A stretch of 58,693 bases of DNA from Lachnospiraceae bacterium (lineage in GTDB: Bacteria; Bacillota; Clostridia; Lachnospirales; Lachnospiraceae), in contig JAFUKJ010000024.1 of NCBI GenBank assembly GCA_017467805.1, forward strand, positions 1 through 58,693. Reading direction: 5' to 3'. Position numbers and translations under genes: made by a program. Positions 1 to 8,407 of this stretch are shown one piece after another; positions within the stretch are counted from its first letter, which is position 1; every line of letters begins with the position of its first letter. A model generated the notes under the pieces. It was not told the origin of the DNA and did no database searches. It saw only the letters and a list, made by a program, of their open reading frames with translations.

Positions 1-1657
1 AGAGCTTCACAGACCATACATTGATGAAGTGACATATCCATGTCCTAAGTGTGGTAAGACTATGCGTCGTGTACCAGAGGTTCTTGATTGCTGGTTCGAC
101 TCAGGAGCTATGCCATTTGCACAGCATCATTATCCATTTGAGAATAAGGAGTTATTTGAGTCACAGTTCCCTGCACAGTTCATTTCAGAGGCTGTTGACC
201 AGACTCGTGGATGGTTTCATTCTCTGATGGCAGAGTCTACATTGTTATTTAACAAGGCTCCTTATGAGAATGTTATCGTATTAGGTCATGTACAGGATGA
301 GAACGGACAGAAGATGTCTAAGTCTAAGGGAAATGCAGTTGACCCATTTGAAGCATTAGAGACATATGGTGCAGATGCAATTCGTTGGTACTTCTATATT
401 AACTCAGCTCCATGGCTTCCTAACCGTTTCCATGGTAAGGCAGTTCAGGAAGGACAGCGTAAGTTCATGGGTACATTATGGAATACTTATGCATTCTTCG
501 TACTGTATGCAAACATTGATAACTTCGATGCAACAAAGTATACATTAGATTATGATCAGCTTCCTGTAATGGATAAGTGGTTATTATCTAAGCTCAACTC
601 AGTTGTTAAGGCTGTAGATGACAACTTAGATAACTACAGAATCCCTGAGGCAGCAAGAGCATTAGATTCCTTCGTGGATGAGATGAGCAACTGGTATGTA
701 AGACGCGGACGTGAGCGTTTCTGGGCAAAGGGTATGGAGCAGGATAAGATTAATGCTTACATGACACTTTACACAGCACTTGTTACAATCGCTAAGGCAG
801 CAGCACCTATGATTCCTTTCATGACAGAGGATATCTATAGAAACTTAGTATGCAGCATTGATAAGAGCGCACCTGAGAGTATTCACTTATGTGATTTCCC
901 TGAGGTAAGTGAAGCATGGATTGACACAAAGCTTGAAGAGGACATGGAGAATGTTCTTAAGGCAGTTGTTATGGGTCGTGCTTGTAGAAATACAGCAAAC
1001 ATCAAGAATCGTCAGCCTATTGGTAATATGTTTATTAAGGCTCCATTCACATTAGATGAGTTCTATCAGGAAATTATCCGTGAAGAGTTGAATGTTAAGA
1101 ATGTCGTATTTACAGATGATGTAAGAGAGTTTACATCTTATACCTTCAAGCCACAGCTTAGAACAGTAGGACCTAAGTATGGTAAGCAGCTTGGCGGTAT
1201 CCAGAAGACTCTTGCTTCTATCGATGGCAATTCTGCTATGGATGAGCTTAAGGCAAACGGCTTTATTGCATTTGATGTAGATGGCGTAGAGGTTAAGCTT
1301 GCTGAGGAAGACTTATTAATCGATATCGCTAAGAAGGAAGGCTATGTAACAGAGGCTGATAATGTAGCGACTGTTGTATTAGACACTAACCTTACAGAAG
1401 AGTTAATCGAGGAAGGCTTCGTATATGAGGTAATCAGCAAGATTCAGACTATGCGTAAGGATTCAGACTTCGAGGTTATGGACCATATTAAGGTATACTT
1501 AAGTGGTAATGCAAAGATTGCTGACGTAGTAGCTAAGAATGAAAATGCAATCGGTGAGAAGGTTCTTGCAGATGCATTCGTAGAGGGCACATGTGCAAAC
1601 TCTAAGGAATGGAACGTAAACGGCGAGAACGCTACAATTGGTGTAGAGAAAATCTAA
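1..1657 (+). CDS. ileS: Isoleucyl-tRNA synthetase, C-terminal part (5' end outside window)
   Basis: Charges tRNA-Ile with isoleucine in the cytoplasm. The reading frame is open from base 2, so the gene starts upstream of the window and the HIGH motif is not visible. Visible are ELHRPYIDEV, the CP-x-CG metal-binding-like pair, the conserved DCWFDSGAMPFAQ block, and the class I signature GQKMSKSKGN at about 297-330, followed by the anticodon-binding domain (NWYVRRGRERFW). The C-terminus ends without the zinc-finger extension of E. coli-type IleRS, which suggests the eukaryote-like IleS2 form; that is an inference. A strong terminator follows the stop directly. Confidence 0.96.
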   Translation, partial: ELHRPYIDEVTYPCPKCGKTMRRVPEVLDCWFDSGAMPFAQHHYPFENKELFESQFPAQFISEAVDQTRGWFHSLMAESTLLFNKAPYENVIVLGHVQDENGQKMSKSKGNAVDPFEALETYGADAIRWYFYINSAPWLPNRFHGKAVQEGQRKFMGTLWNTYAFFVLYANIDNFDATKYTLDYDQLPVMDKWLLSKLNSVVKAVDDNLDNYRIPEAARALDSFVDEMSNWYVRRGRERFWAKGMEQDKINAYMTLYTALVTIAKAAAPMIPFMTEDIYRNLVCSIDKSAPESIHLCDFPEVSEAWIDTKLEEDMENVLKAVVMGRACRNTANIKNRQPIGNMFIKAPFTLDEFYQEIIREELNVKNVVFTDDVREFTSYTFKPQLRTVGPKYGKQLGGIQKTLASIDGNSAMDELKANGFIAFDVDGVEVKLAEEDLLIDIAKKEGYVTEADNVATVVLDTNLTEELIEEGFVYEVISKIQTMRKDSDFEVMDHIKVYLSGNAKIADVVAKNENAIGEKVLADAFVEGTCANSKEWNVNGENATIGVEKI

Positions 1658-1670
1658 TTGAACTATGAGA

Positions 1671-1702
1671 GGACGTTGTGTTTTATATACAACGTCCTTT
1701 TT
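1671..1702 (+). terminator. Rho-independent terminator after ileS
   Basis: A 9-bp perfect stem (GGACGTTGT with ACAACGTCC, 1671-1679 and 1689-1697) is followed by TTTTT. Confidence 0.9.
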
Positions 1703-1776
1703 GCGTAGACATAATATTGGGAAATTGTTAGAATATAAGGTAGGAATGATAAAAAATTTCACAGAAAGGAAACGTC

Positions 1777-3627
1777 ATGCGAATTACAGCCTTGCGCATT
1801 GCGCACTTTAAATCAATTCAGGAAATCAAAATTAAGAATATCGAAAATGCATTGATTCTTGTAGGACAGAATAATACGGGCAAGACTACAGTGTTGGATG
1901 CGATTCGCGCTGTGGGTGGTGACTATCAGATTAAGCCAGAGGACTTTGATGAAGCGGGTTCTAATATAGAGGTTGAAGTAACTGTTTCCTATCAGGAAGA
2001 AGATTTGGTCAAGCTACAGCAAAGCGGATGTATTAGCAAGTATCGAAAGCTGGATGCATGGAAAGCAGAATTTGAGAAAAAGCTACCGTCCTTTCAGAAT
2101 GGTGCGCTACATTTTACCTTTGTTGCTAATCGTGATGGAAAGATACGTTATGAGGATGGCTTTAAGAAGAATAATCCTTATATTAAAGAGGTGTTTCCAA
2201 AGATTTACTATATTGATGCTGAGCGTGATTTAGCGCAGTTTCAGGATGAGCTTTTAACTCTTCAGGAGGATGAACAGCTTAAGAATATGCGTAATAACAG
2301 CTGTATTTTCAGTAAAGCGAAGACCTGTACAAAGTGCTTTTCCTGCATTGGTTTGTTGAATCAGAAGACACCGCAGGAGCTTACGGCAATGGAAACAGCA
2401 AGGCTATTGGATTATAAGCTGTATCAGCTCAATCTTGACAGCTTTTCAAAGCGTGTGAATGAGAAATTTCGTAAAAATGGTGGTCAGGAGCAAATTTTAT
2501 TTTCCATGAATCGTAATGTGGAAAGTATGTTGAATGTAACGACAGAGTTATATCAGCCTGCACAGAAGGTTACAAGACCGATTGAACGTATGAGTAAAGG
2601 TATGAGAAGTATCTATATGCTTTCGTTATTAGAGGCTTATACGGAAGAGGCTGGTCAGATGCCGAGTCTGATTATGATAGAGGATCCTGAAATTTTCCTG
2701 CATCCGACCTCACAGAAGACGACAGGAGAGATTCTTTATAGGTTGTCTAAAAAGCATCAGGTTATTTTTTCGACGCATTCGCCGAATTTACTGCCTAACT
2801 TTAACAGTAAACAGATTCGTCAGATGGTATTGGATAGAAACGGTAATCCAATGCTTAGAGAAAAGACTGACATAAGTGTCATATTAGATGACTTGGGATA
2901 TACGGCAAATGATTTGATGAACGTAAACTTCGTGTTCATCGTAGAAGGAAAGCAGGATAAGAGCCGTTTGCCGCTGCTATTGAAGAAGTATTATTCAGAG
3001 GTATATGATGAGCAGGGACAGTTATCGAGAGTGGCAATTATTACGACGAATAGCTGCACAAATATCAAGACATATGCCAATCTTAAATACATGAATCAGG
3101 TGTATTTAAGAGACCAGTTTATTATGATTCGTGACGGAGATGGTAAGGATGCAGAGGAGTTGAAACGTCAGCTTTGTAAATATTATGAGGAGCGTAGCCA
3201 TGAGGATATTGATAAGCTTCCTAAGGTATTGTCGAAGAATGTTTTGATATTGAGGTATTATTCGTTTGAAAATTATTTCCTGAATCCTAAGATTATGGCA
3301 CAGCTTGGTGTGGTCAAGTCAGAAGAAGCCTTTTATCGAATATTCTTGGAAAAGTGGAAGGAATATCTGCATCGAATCAAGAGCGGAAAAAAGCTGCGGG
3401 AAGTCCTTGGGCACGATTTGGAAACGATAGAGGATGTGAAGGCTCATATGGAGGAGATCAGAATCTATATGAGGGGGCATAACTTATTTGATATTTTCTA
3501 TGGTAGATTCCGTTCGCAGGAGAACGAGCTTTTACAAAGATATGTGGAGCTTGCACCAAGGGATGATTTTAAAGATATTTTAGATTCTATCAATCAGTTT
3601 ATTTTCTTTGAGAGTAGAAAAAAGTAG
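1777..3627 (+). CDS. OLD-family ATPase with TOPRIM nuclease domain
   Basis: Predicted ATP-dependent nuclease of the OLD (overcoming lysogenization defect) type, 616 aa. The ABC-ATPase half shows Walker A GQNNTGKTT at residues 30-38, a signature-like MSKGMRS near 272, Walker B LIMIEDPE at 298-305 and the STHS switch at 332-335. The C-terminal TOPRIM half shows the acidic residue in FIVEGKQD (E390) and DGDG at 453-456. An unusual four-cysteine cluster (C176, C184, C187, C190) lies inside the ATPase lobe. It stands alone between ileS and a lysozyme gene. No UvrD-like helicase follows, so this is not a Gabija pair. OLD proteins are often phage-defence nucleases, but the role here is inferred from family only. 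A ribosome site (AAAGGAAA) precedes the ATG. Confidence 0.85.
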   Translation: MRITALRIAHFKSIQEIKIKNIENALILVGQNNTGKTTVLDAIRAVGGDYQIKPEDFDEAGSNIEVEVTVSYQEEDLVKLQQSGCISKYRKLDAWKAEFEKKLPSFQNGALHFTFVANRDGKIRYEDGFKKNNPYIKEVFPKIYYIDAERDLAQFQDELLTLQEDEQLKNMRNNSCIFSKAKTCTKCFSCIGLLNQKTPQELTAMETARLLDYKLYQLNLDSFSKRVNEKFRKNGGQEQILFSMNRNVESMLNVTTELYQPAQKVTRPIERMSKGMRSIYMLSLLEAYTEEAGQMPSLIMIEDPEIFLHPTSQKTTGEILYRLSKKHQVIFSTHSPNLLPNFNSKQIRQMVLDRNGNPMLREKTDISVILDDLGYTANDLMNVNFVFIVEGKQDKSRLPLLLKKYYSEVYDEQGQLSRVAIITTNSCTNIKTYANLKYMNQVYLRDQFIMIRDGDGKDAEELKRQLCKYYEERSHEDIDKLPKVLSKNVLILRYYSFENYFLNPKIMAQLGVVKSEEAFYRIFLEKWKEYLHRIKSGKKLREVLGHDLETIEDVKAHMEEIRIYMRGHNLFDIFYGRFRSQENELLQRYVELAPRDDFKDILDSINQFIFFESRKK

Positions 3628-3684
3628 GTTAACATAAATATTACTGATTATTACTTTACCAATATGGAAAAAAGCTGTAAAATG

Positions 3685-3833
3685 TTACTATTCAGAACCA
3701 TGCAAATTTATGAAATACAGGCCGAGTAAGCTTGCTTACAGAGGACTGTTTTCATAAATTTATATGGTGGTGTAACCACATGAGCAAAAGGAAAGTGCGA
3801 AGCACGATTTTGCGAATGGGTTCTGAATAGTAA
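3685..3833 (+). repeat. Structured dispersed element A, copy 1 (about 149 nt)
   Basis: A multi-branched inverted-repeat element. The outer stem pairs 3685-3701 with 3816-3833 (TTACTATTCAG...CTGAATAGTAA). Inside are a 12-bp perfect stem (3704-3715 with 3750-3761), an apical GTAAG/CTTAC hairpin (3726-3739), a GTGG/CCAC hairpin (3767-3779) and a GCAAAA/TTTTGC stem (3784-3789 with 3808-3813) capped by GTGC-GAA-GCAC. A second full copy lies at 11233-11383 on the minus strand. It lies 59 bp upstream of the lysozyme start, in the same orientation. Function unknown. Confidence 0.85.
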
Positions 3834-3837
3834 TATG

Positions 3838-3868
3838 AAAGAACCATGCGAATGGGTTCTGAATAGTT
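3838..3868 (+). repeat. Collapsed derivative of element A
   Basis: GAACCAT-GCGA-ATGGGTTC (3841-3859) followed by TGAATAGT reproduces the two ends of element A joined directly, with the interior missing. It lies immediately after copy 1, so the region holds a tandem pair of one full and one internally deleted element. Confidence 0.65.
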
Positions 3869-3892
3869 ATTGTGAAAGTGAAAGGGTAGCGA

Positions 3893-4918
3893 ATGAAGAC
3901 AGAAAAGAAGATTACAAAAAGAATTGCCTCTATGGTATTAGCGGCAGCGATGGCATTGACAGCATTAATGACACCTATGCAGGTGCAGGCAGCACCAGTA
4001 GAGGTGGCAACACCGGCCATTGGTATTGATGTTTCCAGATATCAGGGAGAGATTGACTGGGATCAGGTGAAAGCAGCAGGCGTACAGTTTGCAATTATTC
4101 GTGTTGGATACAGAACACAGACAACAGGAATACTAACAGAAGATCCATATGCAAGATATAATTTGCAGGAGGCTAACAGAGTAGGGATTAAAACGGGTGT
4201 TTATTTCTTTTCAACTGCAATAAACGCGGTAGAGGCAGTGGAAGAAGCAACCTGGGTTGCCAATTTAATTGATAAGTATAGTATTACATATCCTGTAGCA
4301 TATGATTGTGAGGGATATGAGAAGAAATCCAGCAGACATTATAGTTTGACAAAGGACCAGAGAACAGCTCTGGCAATTACCTTTATGGATACAATTGCGG
4401 CTAGAGGTTATACACCTATGTTCTATTCTTCTAAAAATTCATTAACTGATAATAGGGATTGGAATGCTACGGCATTGCAGACAAAGTATAAGATTTGGCT
4501 GGCATATTATCCGAAGTTTCCGTTTCCGCAGACTGTGTCACCAGAGTACGATGGGATTTATTCTATTTGGCAGTATAGTTGTAAAGCGAGAATTGCAGGA
4601 ATTGATGAAGAGGTTGATATGAACCTTTCATACTTTGATTATACAGAGATTGCACAGCCTAAGGATCCAAGTGGAGCACCGCATGTTAAAGCAACAGATT
4701 GCGTACAATATACAGAAGTATTAGATGTTGTAACACCTAACACTATAGTTAATGTAAGAACTGTGCCAAGTACAGAAGATCCGTCTACCATCGTGTTGAA
4801 GCTGAATCCTGGTGATATGATTTATAGAACGGGTGTTGGCAATAATGGCTGGTCAAAGGTTATATTGGGCGATAAGGCATTTTACATATATTCTAATTAT
4901 TTGGATAAGGTATTATAG
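3893..4918 (+). CDS. Secreted GH25 lysozyme (N-acetylmuramidase) with SH3-like tail
   Basis: Hydrolyses the MurNAc-GlcNAc bond of peptidoglycan outside the membrane; 341 aa. Residues 1-33 form a signal peptide (KK-rich start, alanine-rich core, cut near VQA-A). The GH25 barrel begins at GIDVSRYQGEIDW (conserved Asp46) and carries the D-x-E catalytic motif in VAYDCEGYE. Residues of about 275-341 (VNVRTVPST...GWSKVILG...IYSNYL) look like a bacterial SH3 wall-binding domain. The start is supported by AAAGGG six bases before the ATG. Its leader contains element A and its collapsed derivative. The role could be wall remodelling or attack on other bacteria; the sequence does not decide. Confidence 0.9.
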   Translation: MKTEKKITKRIASMVLAAAMALTALMTPMQVQAAPVEVATPAIGIDVSRYQGEIDWDQVKAAGVQFAIIRVGYRTQTTGILTEDPYARYNLQEANRVGIKTGVYFFSTAINAVEAVEEATWVANLIDKYSITYPVAYDCEGYEKKSSRHYSLTKDQRTALAITFMDTIAARGYTPMFYSSKNSLTDNRDWNATALQTKYKIWLAYYPKFPFPQTVSPEYDGIYSIWQYSCKARIAGIDEEVDMNLSYFDYTEIAQPKDPSGAPHVKATDCVQYTEVLDVVTPNTIVNVRTVPSTEDPSTIVLKLNPGDMIYRTGVGNNGWSKVILGDKAFYIYSNYLDKVL

Positions 4919-4949
4919 GATTTGTCATTGAAAGGACAAGGTTGACGAT

Positions 4950-6422
4950 ATGAGACAGTCAAGTAACAGAAATCTTTCCATGGTGATGGATTTGTATGAG
5001 TTAACCATGGCAAATGGATATTTTAATGATGGAGATAAGCAGGTAAAGGTAGCTTTTGATGTATTTTATAGAAGGAATCCTGATAGAGGCGGCTTTGCAA
5101 TTTTTGCAGGATTGGAGCAGATTATAGAGTATATTGAGGATTTGCATTTTTCGAAAGAAGATATAGAGTATCTGCGTTCATTGAATACTTTTACAGCGGA
5201 TTTTTTAATTTATTTGGAGAATTTCAAGTTCTCGGGAGATATTTATGCATTTCCTGAAGGAACTGTAATGTATCCCAATGAACCGATTATTACGGTAGTT
5301 GCACCGCTGATTGATGCGCAGTTAGTGGAAACGGCGATTCTTGCGTTAGTAAATCATCAGTCACTTGTTGCTACGAAGACGAGACGAATTGTGAAAGCAG
5401 CAGCTGGAAAGGCGGTATCGGATTTTGGAGCCAGACGTGCTCATAATATGGATGCGGCGGTGTATGGAGCGAGAGCTTCTTATATTGGTGGTGCATCAGG
5501 TACGGCAACTGTACTGGCAGGTCAGATGTTTGGCATTCCTGTAAGTGGAACTATGGCACACAGCTGGGTAATGTATTATCAGGATGAATATGAAGCGTTC
5601 AAGCATTATGCTGAAAACTACCCTGACAATACTGTATTGCTTGTTGATACTTATGATACCCTGAAGTCGGGTATTCCAAATGCGATTAAGGTAGCCAAGG
5701 AAGTCTTAGAGCCAATGGGCAAACGCTTAAAGGGTGTTCGTATTGATAGCGGAGACCTTGCATATCTATCTATTAGGACAAGGAAGATGCTAGATGAAGC
5801 GGGCTTAGAGGATTGTAAGATTATCGTATCGAACAGTTTGGATGAGTACACAATTACTTCCTTGAACAATCAGAAGGCAAGGATTGACAGCTATGGAGTT
5901 GGTGAGAGATTGATTACAGGAGCATCCAGTGAGTATTCTGATGACAATATTTCACTTCTTGGAGCGGTTTATAAGATTGCAGCAGTAGAGAAGGATGGAG
6001 TATTTGAACCTCGTATTAAGATTTCTGGTAACGTAGAGAAGATTACGAACCCTGGCTTGAAGAAGGTTTATCGAATTTATGATGCAAATGGTAAGGCAAA
6101 GGCAGATTTACTTGCAACTGCTGAGGAAGAGGTAGATTTAGCAAAGGAGTTCCGCTTTGTTGACCCTGAGATGCCTTGGAGAAATTTGTACTTTACAGAT
6201 TGTACTGCTAAGCCTTTGCAGATGAAGATATTTGAAAATGGTAAGCGCGTATACGAGCTTCCGACTCTTGAAGAGATTCGTGCATATGTAACACGTCAGC
6301 TTGAGGAAGAGATTTGGGAAGAGGAGCAGCGATTTGTCAATCCACACAGACACTACATGGATATGACACCTGCTTACTATGAGATGAAAATGGGTTTACT
6401 GCATAATTCGAGAAAACAATAA
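4950..6422 (+). CDS. pncB: Nicotinate phosphoribosyltransferase
   Basis: Makes nicotinate mononucleotide from nicotinate and PRPP (Preiss-Handler NAD salvage) in the cytoplasm; 490 aa, normal for the Gram-positive form. Recognised from the N-terminal LYELTMANGYF, the FDVFYRRNP block, VSDFGARRAH and GTMAHSW motifs, and the phosphoribosyl-binding region VRIDSGDLAYLS. It has its own terminator and sits 31 bp after the lysozyme gene without an evident functional link. The gene ahead has no terminator, so the two may share a transcript. Confidence 0.95.
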   Translation: MRQSSNRNLSMVMDLYELTMANGYFNDGDKQVKVAFDVFYRRNPDRGGFAIFAGLEQIIEYIEDLHFSKEDIEYLRSLNTFTADFLIYLENFKFSGDIYAFPEGTVMYPNEPIITVVAPLIDAQLVETAILALVNHQSLVATKTRRIVKAAAGKAVSDFGARRAHNMDAAVYGARASYIGGASGTATVLAGQMFGIPVSGTMAHSWVMYYQDEYEAFKHYAENYPDNTVLLVDTYDTLKSGIPNAIKVAKEVLEPMGKRLKGVRIDSGDLAYLSIRTRKMLDEAGLEDCKIIVSNSLDEYTITSLNNQKARIDSYGVGERLITGASSEYSDDNISLLGAVYKIAAVEKDGVFEPRIKISGNVEKITNPGLKKVYRIYDANGKAKADLLATAEEEVDLAKEFRFVDPEMPWRNLYFTDCTAKPLQMKIFENGKRVYELPTLEEIRAYVTRQLEEEIWEEEQRFVNPHRHYMDMTPAYYEMKMGLLHNSRKQ

Positions 6423-6437
6423 GATATAGAAGTGAGA

Positions 6438-6463
6438 AAGCGCACCGTGGTGGTGCGCTTTTT
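6438..6463 (+). terminator. Terminator after pncB
   Basis: AAGCGCACC (6438-6446) pairs with GGTGCGCTT (6452-6460), a perfect 9-bp stem with a 5-nt loop, followed by TTT. Confidence 0.85.
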
Positions 6464-6500
6464 AACTTTAATTCTTTGTTCTGTTCTTATAGCCTTTAGA

Positions 6501-6547
6501 TATAGGAAATGTCTATAACGGTTTAGAGGATATAGGAATTATACAAT
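6501..6547 (+). promoter_or_regulatory. MET-box-like dyad and -10 upstream of the SGNH esterase
   Basis: TATAG-N7-CTATA (6501-6517) is a LysR-type dyad, and its centre lies 31 bp upstream of a TATACA -10 (6540-6545). No good -35 is present, as expected for an activator-dependent promoter. The same arrangement, with identical spacing, precedes metN. The half-sites match the streptococcal MetR/MtaR box as I recall it. Confidence 0.55.
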
Positions 6548-6608
6548 GGAGAAAAATTATGATAATTTTTAAATAAATCAAGAAAAATTGTGAAAGAAGA
6601 TGAAATAA

Positions 6609-7238
6609 ATGAAAAGGATATTATGTTTTGGAGACTCCAATACATATGGATATATTCCCACAGGTATTGGCAGATATGGAGAAGATATTAGATGGACAGG
6701 GATATTACAGAGAAAGTTAGCAGCTGAAGCAACAATTGTGGAAGAAGGATTGTGTGGAAGAACGACTGTCTTTCAGGATGAATTAAGAAATGGAAGACGA
6801 GGAGTCGAACTTCTTCCTATTCTTTTGGAAAGTCATGCGCCATTAGATTTCGTAATTGTTATGCTAGGTACAAATGATTGTAAAAAGGTTTACGGAGCAT
6901 CGGCAGAGGTGATAGGTAAAGGTGTTGAGCAGCTTATCGGACAGGTAAAATCAATATCACCGCAATCGAAGATATTATTAGTTTCACCTATATTGTTAGG
7001 AGAAAATGTTTGGAAATCGGAATATGATCCTGAGTTTAGTAAGGAATCTGTGCAGGTTTCTAAGGATTTAAAGGCTGTTTATGAAAGAATTGCAAAAAAG
7101 AATGAGTGTATGTTCCTGGCGGCATCAGACGTTGCGAATCCCTCAGAAGCAGACCAAGAGCATTTGGATGTGAAGGGACATAAAGCACTTGCCAATGAGA
7201 TTTATGAGCGAATCATACATGACATTGCCGCAGCTTAA
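6609..7238 (+). CDS. SGNH/GDSL-family hydrolase
   Basis: Predicted cytoplasmic esterase of 209 aa with no signal peptide. Block I is CFGDSNTYGY with nucleophile Ser10, block III is VMLGTNDCK near residue 97, and block V is DQEH with Asp182 and His185. The GDSNTYG variant resembles the arylesterase branch of the family. The ATG follows a weak ribosome site. It lies between pncB and the methionine importer and shares with metN a LysR-type dyad at equal distance from the -10, so it is probably co-regulated with methionine uptake. The substrate is unknown; an O-acyl metabolite or a carbohydrate acetate are both possible. Confidence 0.85.
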   Translation: MKRILCFGDSNTYGYIPTGIGRYGEDIRWTGILQRKLAAEATIVEEGLCGRTTVFQDELRNGRRGVELLPILLESHAPLDFVIVMLGTNDCKKVYGASAEVIGKGVEQLIGQVKSISPQSKILLVSPILLGENVWKSEYDPEFSKESVQVSKDLKAVYERIAKKNECMFLAASDVANPSEADQEHLDVKGHKALANEIYERIIHDIAAA

Positions 7239-7287
7239 GCATATTGCAAGGTTTGCAGGTATCAGAAATAAAATAGAAACTATACGA

Positions 7288-7334
7288 GCTATAGGAAAAG
7301 CCTATAGCAAATAGAAGGATATCTGTATTATACA
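7288..7334 (+). promoter_or_regulatory. MET-box-like dyad and -10 upstream of metN
   Basis: GCTATAGG-AAAAG-CCTATAGC (7288-7308) is an 8-bp perfect inverted repeat containing TATAG-N7-CTATA. Its centre (7298) is 31 bp ahead of TATACA (7329-7334), exactly as in the promoter at 6501-6547. No S-box riboswitch is visible in the 177-bp leader. Confidence 0.65.
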
Positions 7335-7415
7335 ACCGATGAATATAGTGATATATTCTATTCATACAAAAACGATAGGAAAAATAAGCAAGCAGTTATA
7401 AAGGTGGTGAGCTAT

Positions 7416-8405
7416 GTGTATAGATTAGAGAACTTGAATAAAGAATTTGTTGAGAAAGGGAGTAAAGTTGTTGCAGTTCGAGATGTTAATCTTGAAATTG
7501 AAAAAGGAAAAATATTTGGAATTATCGGCTTTTCGGGAGCAGGCAAATCTACATTGGTTCGATGTTTAAATTTGTTGGAAACCCCGACTTCTGGAAAGGT
7601 TATTTTCAACGGGAAAAATCTTTTGGAAATGAGCAATGCTGAGCTTCGTAAGAGCAGACAAAAAATAGGTATGATTTTTCAATCCTTTAATCTCTTGGCA
7701 CAAAGAAATGTAGTTGATAATGTATGTTATCCCTTGGAAATAGCGGGAGTTAAGAAGAAGGAAGCAAGAAAAAGAGCTTTGGAGCTTTTAGATATGGTTG
7801 GTATTCAGGATAAAGCTGGAAATTATCCATCGCAATTATCTGGAGGACAAAAGCAACGAGTAGCGATAGCAAGAGCATTAGCAACGAATCCAGATGTATT
7901 GTTATGTGATGAAGCCACAAGCGCTTTAGATCCAATTACGACAACAGCCATATTAGAGCTACTGAAAGAAATTAACCAAAGGCTTGGTGTTACAATTATC
8001 ATCATTACACATGAGATGAAGGTGGTTGAACAGATATGTGACAATGTAGCTGTAATGAGTGAAGGAGTTATCGTTGAACAAGGTTTGGTAAAAGAAATAT
8101 TTGTAAGGCCAACATCGGATATCACAAAAAAACTTGTATTTAACAAAGCAATTGATGTAGCTGATGTTAAGAATAAGTATCTTAGGATTGTTTTTGAAGG
8201 TCAGTCAGCTTTTGAACCAATTATATCTTCTTTGACATTGGAGTGTAATGAGATGGTTAATATACTCGGTGCCAATACAGAGAATATATGTGGAAAAGCA
8301 TATGGACAGATGGTGATTGAACTACCGCAAAATCCGGTTTCAATCAATCGAATCAAAAGCTATCTCGATAGTAAATCAATAGCTTACGAGGAAGGAGGTA
8401 CATAA
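7416..8405 (+). CDS. metN: Methionine ABC transporter ATP-binding protein
   Basis: ATPase subunit of the MetNIQ importer of methionine, inner face of the membrane. Walker A GFSGAGKST (about residue 38), signature LSGGQKQRVAIARA (about 141), Walker B VLLCDEATSALDP (about 161) and the H-loop THEMKVVEQ are intact. The C-terminal 80 residues match the regulatory NIL domain that binds methionine. I place the start at GTG 7416 because AAGGTGG lies 8 bases upstream; an upstream GTG at 7404 in frame would overlap that site. metI starts two bases after the stop, making a tight metN-metI-metQ operon. Confidence 0.93.
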   Translation: MYRLENLNKEFVEKGSKVVAVRDVNLEIEKGKIFGIIGFSGAGKSTLVRCLNLLETPTSGKVIFNGKNLLEMSNAELRKSRQKIGMIFQSFNLLAQRNVVDNVCYPLEIAGVKKKEARKRALELLDMVGIQDKAGNYPSQLSGGQKQRVAIARALATNPDVLLCDEATSALDPITTTAILELLKEINQRLGVTIIIITHEMKVVEQICDNVAVMSEGVIVEQGLVKEIFVRPTSDITKKLVFNKAIDVADVKNKYLRIVFEGQSAFEPIISSLTLECNEMVNILGANTENICGKAYGQMVIELPQNPVSINRIKSYLDSKSIAYEEGGT

Positions 8406-8407
8406 GT

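Noticed and set aside
1777-3627. Gabija defence system
   Set aside because: No UvrD-like helicase gene (GajB) lies on either side; only the OLD-type nuclease is present.
3685-3833. Classical MITE or IS remnant
   Set aside because: No target-site duplication or transposase similarity was found and inner stems covary; a mobile origin remains possible but is not shown.
7239-7415. S-box (SAM) riboswitch ahead of metN
   Set aside because: The leader is short and shows no S-box core or terminator; the LysR-type dyad explains regulation better.
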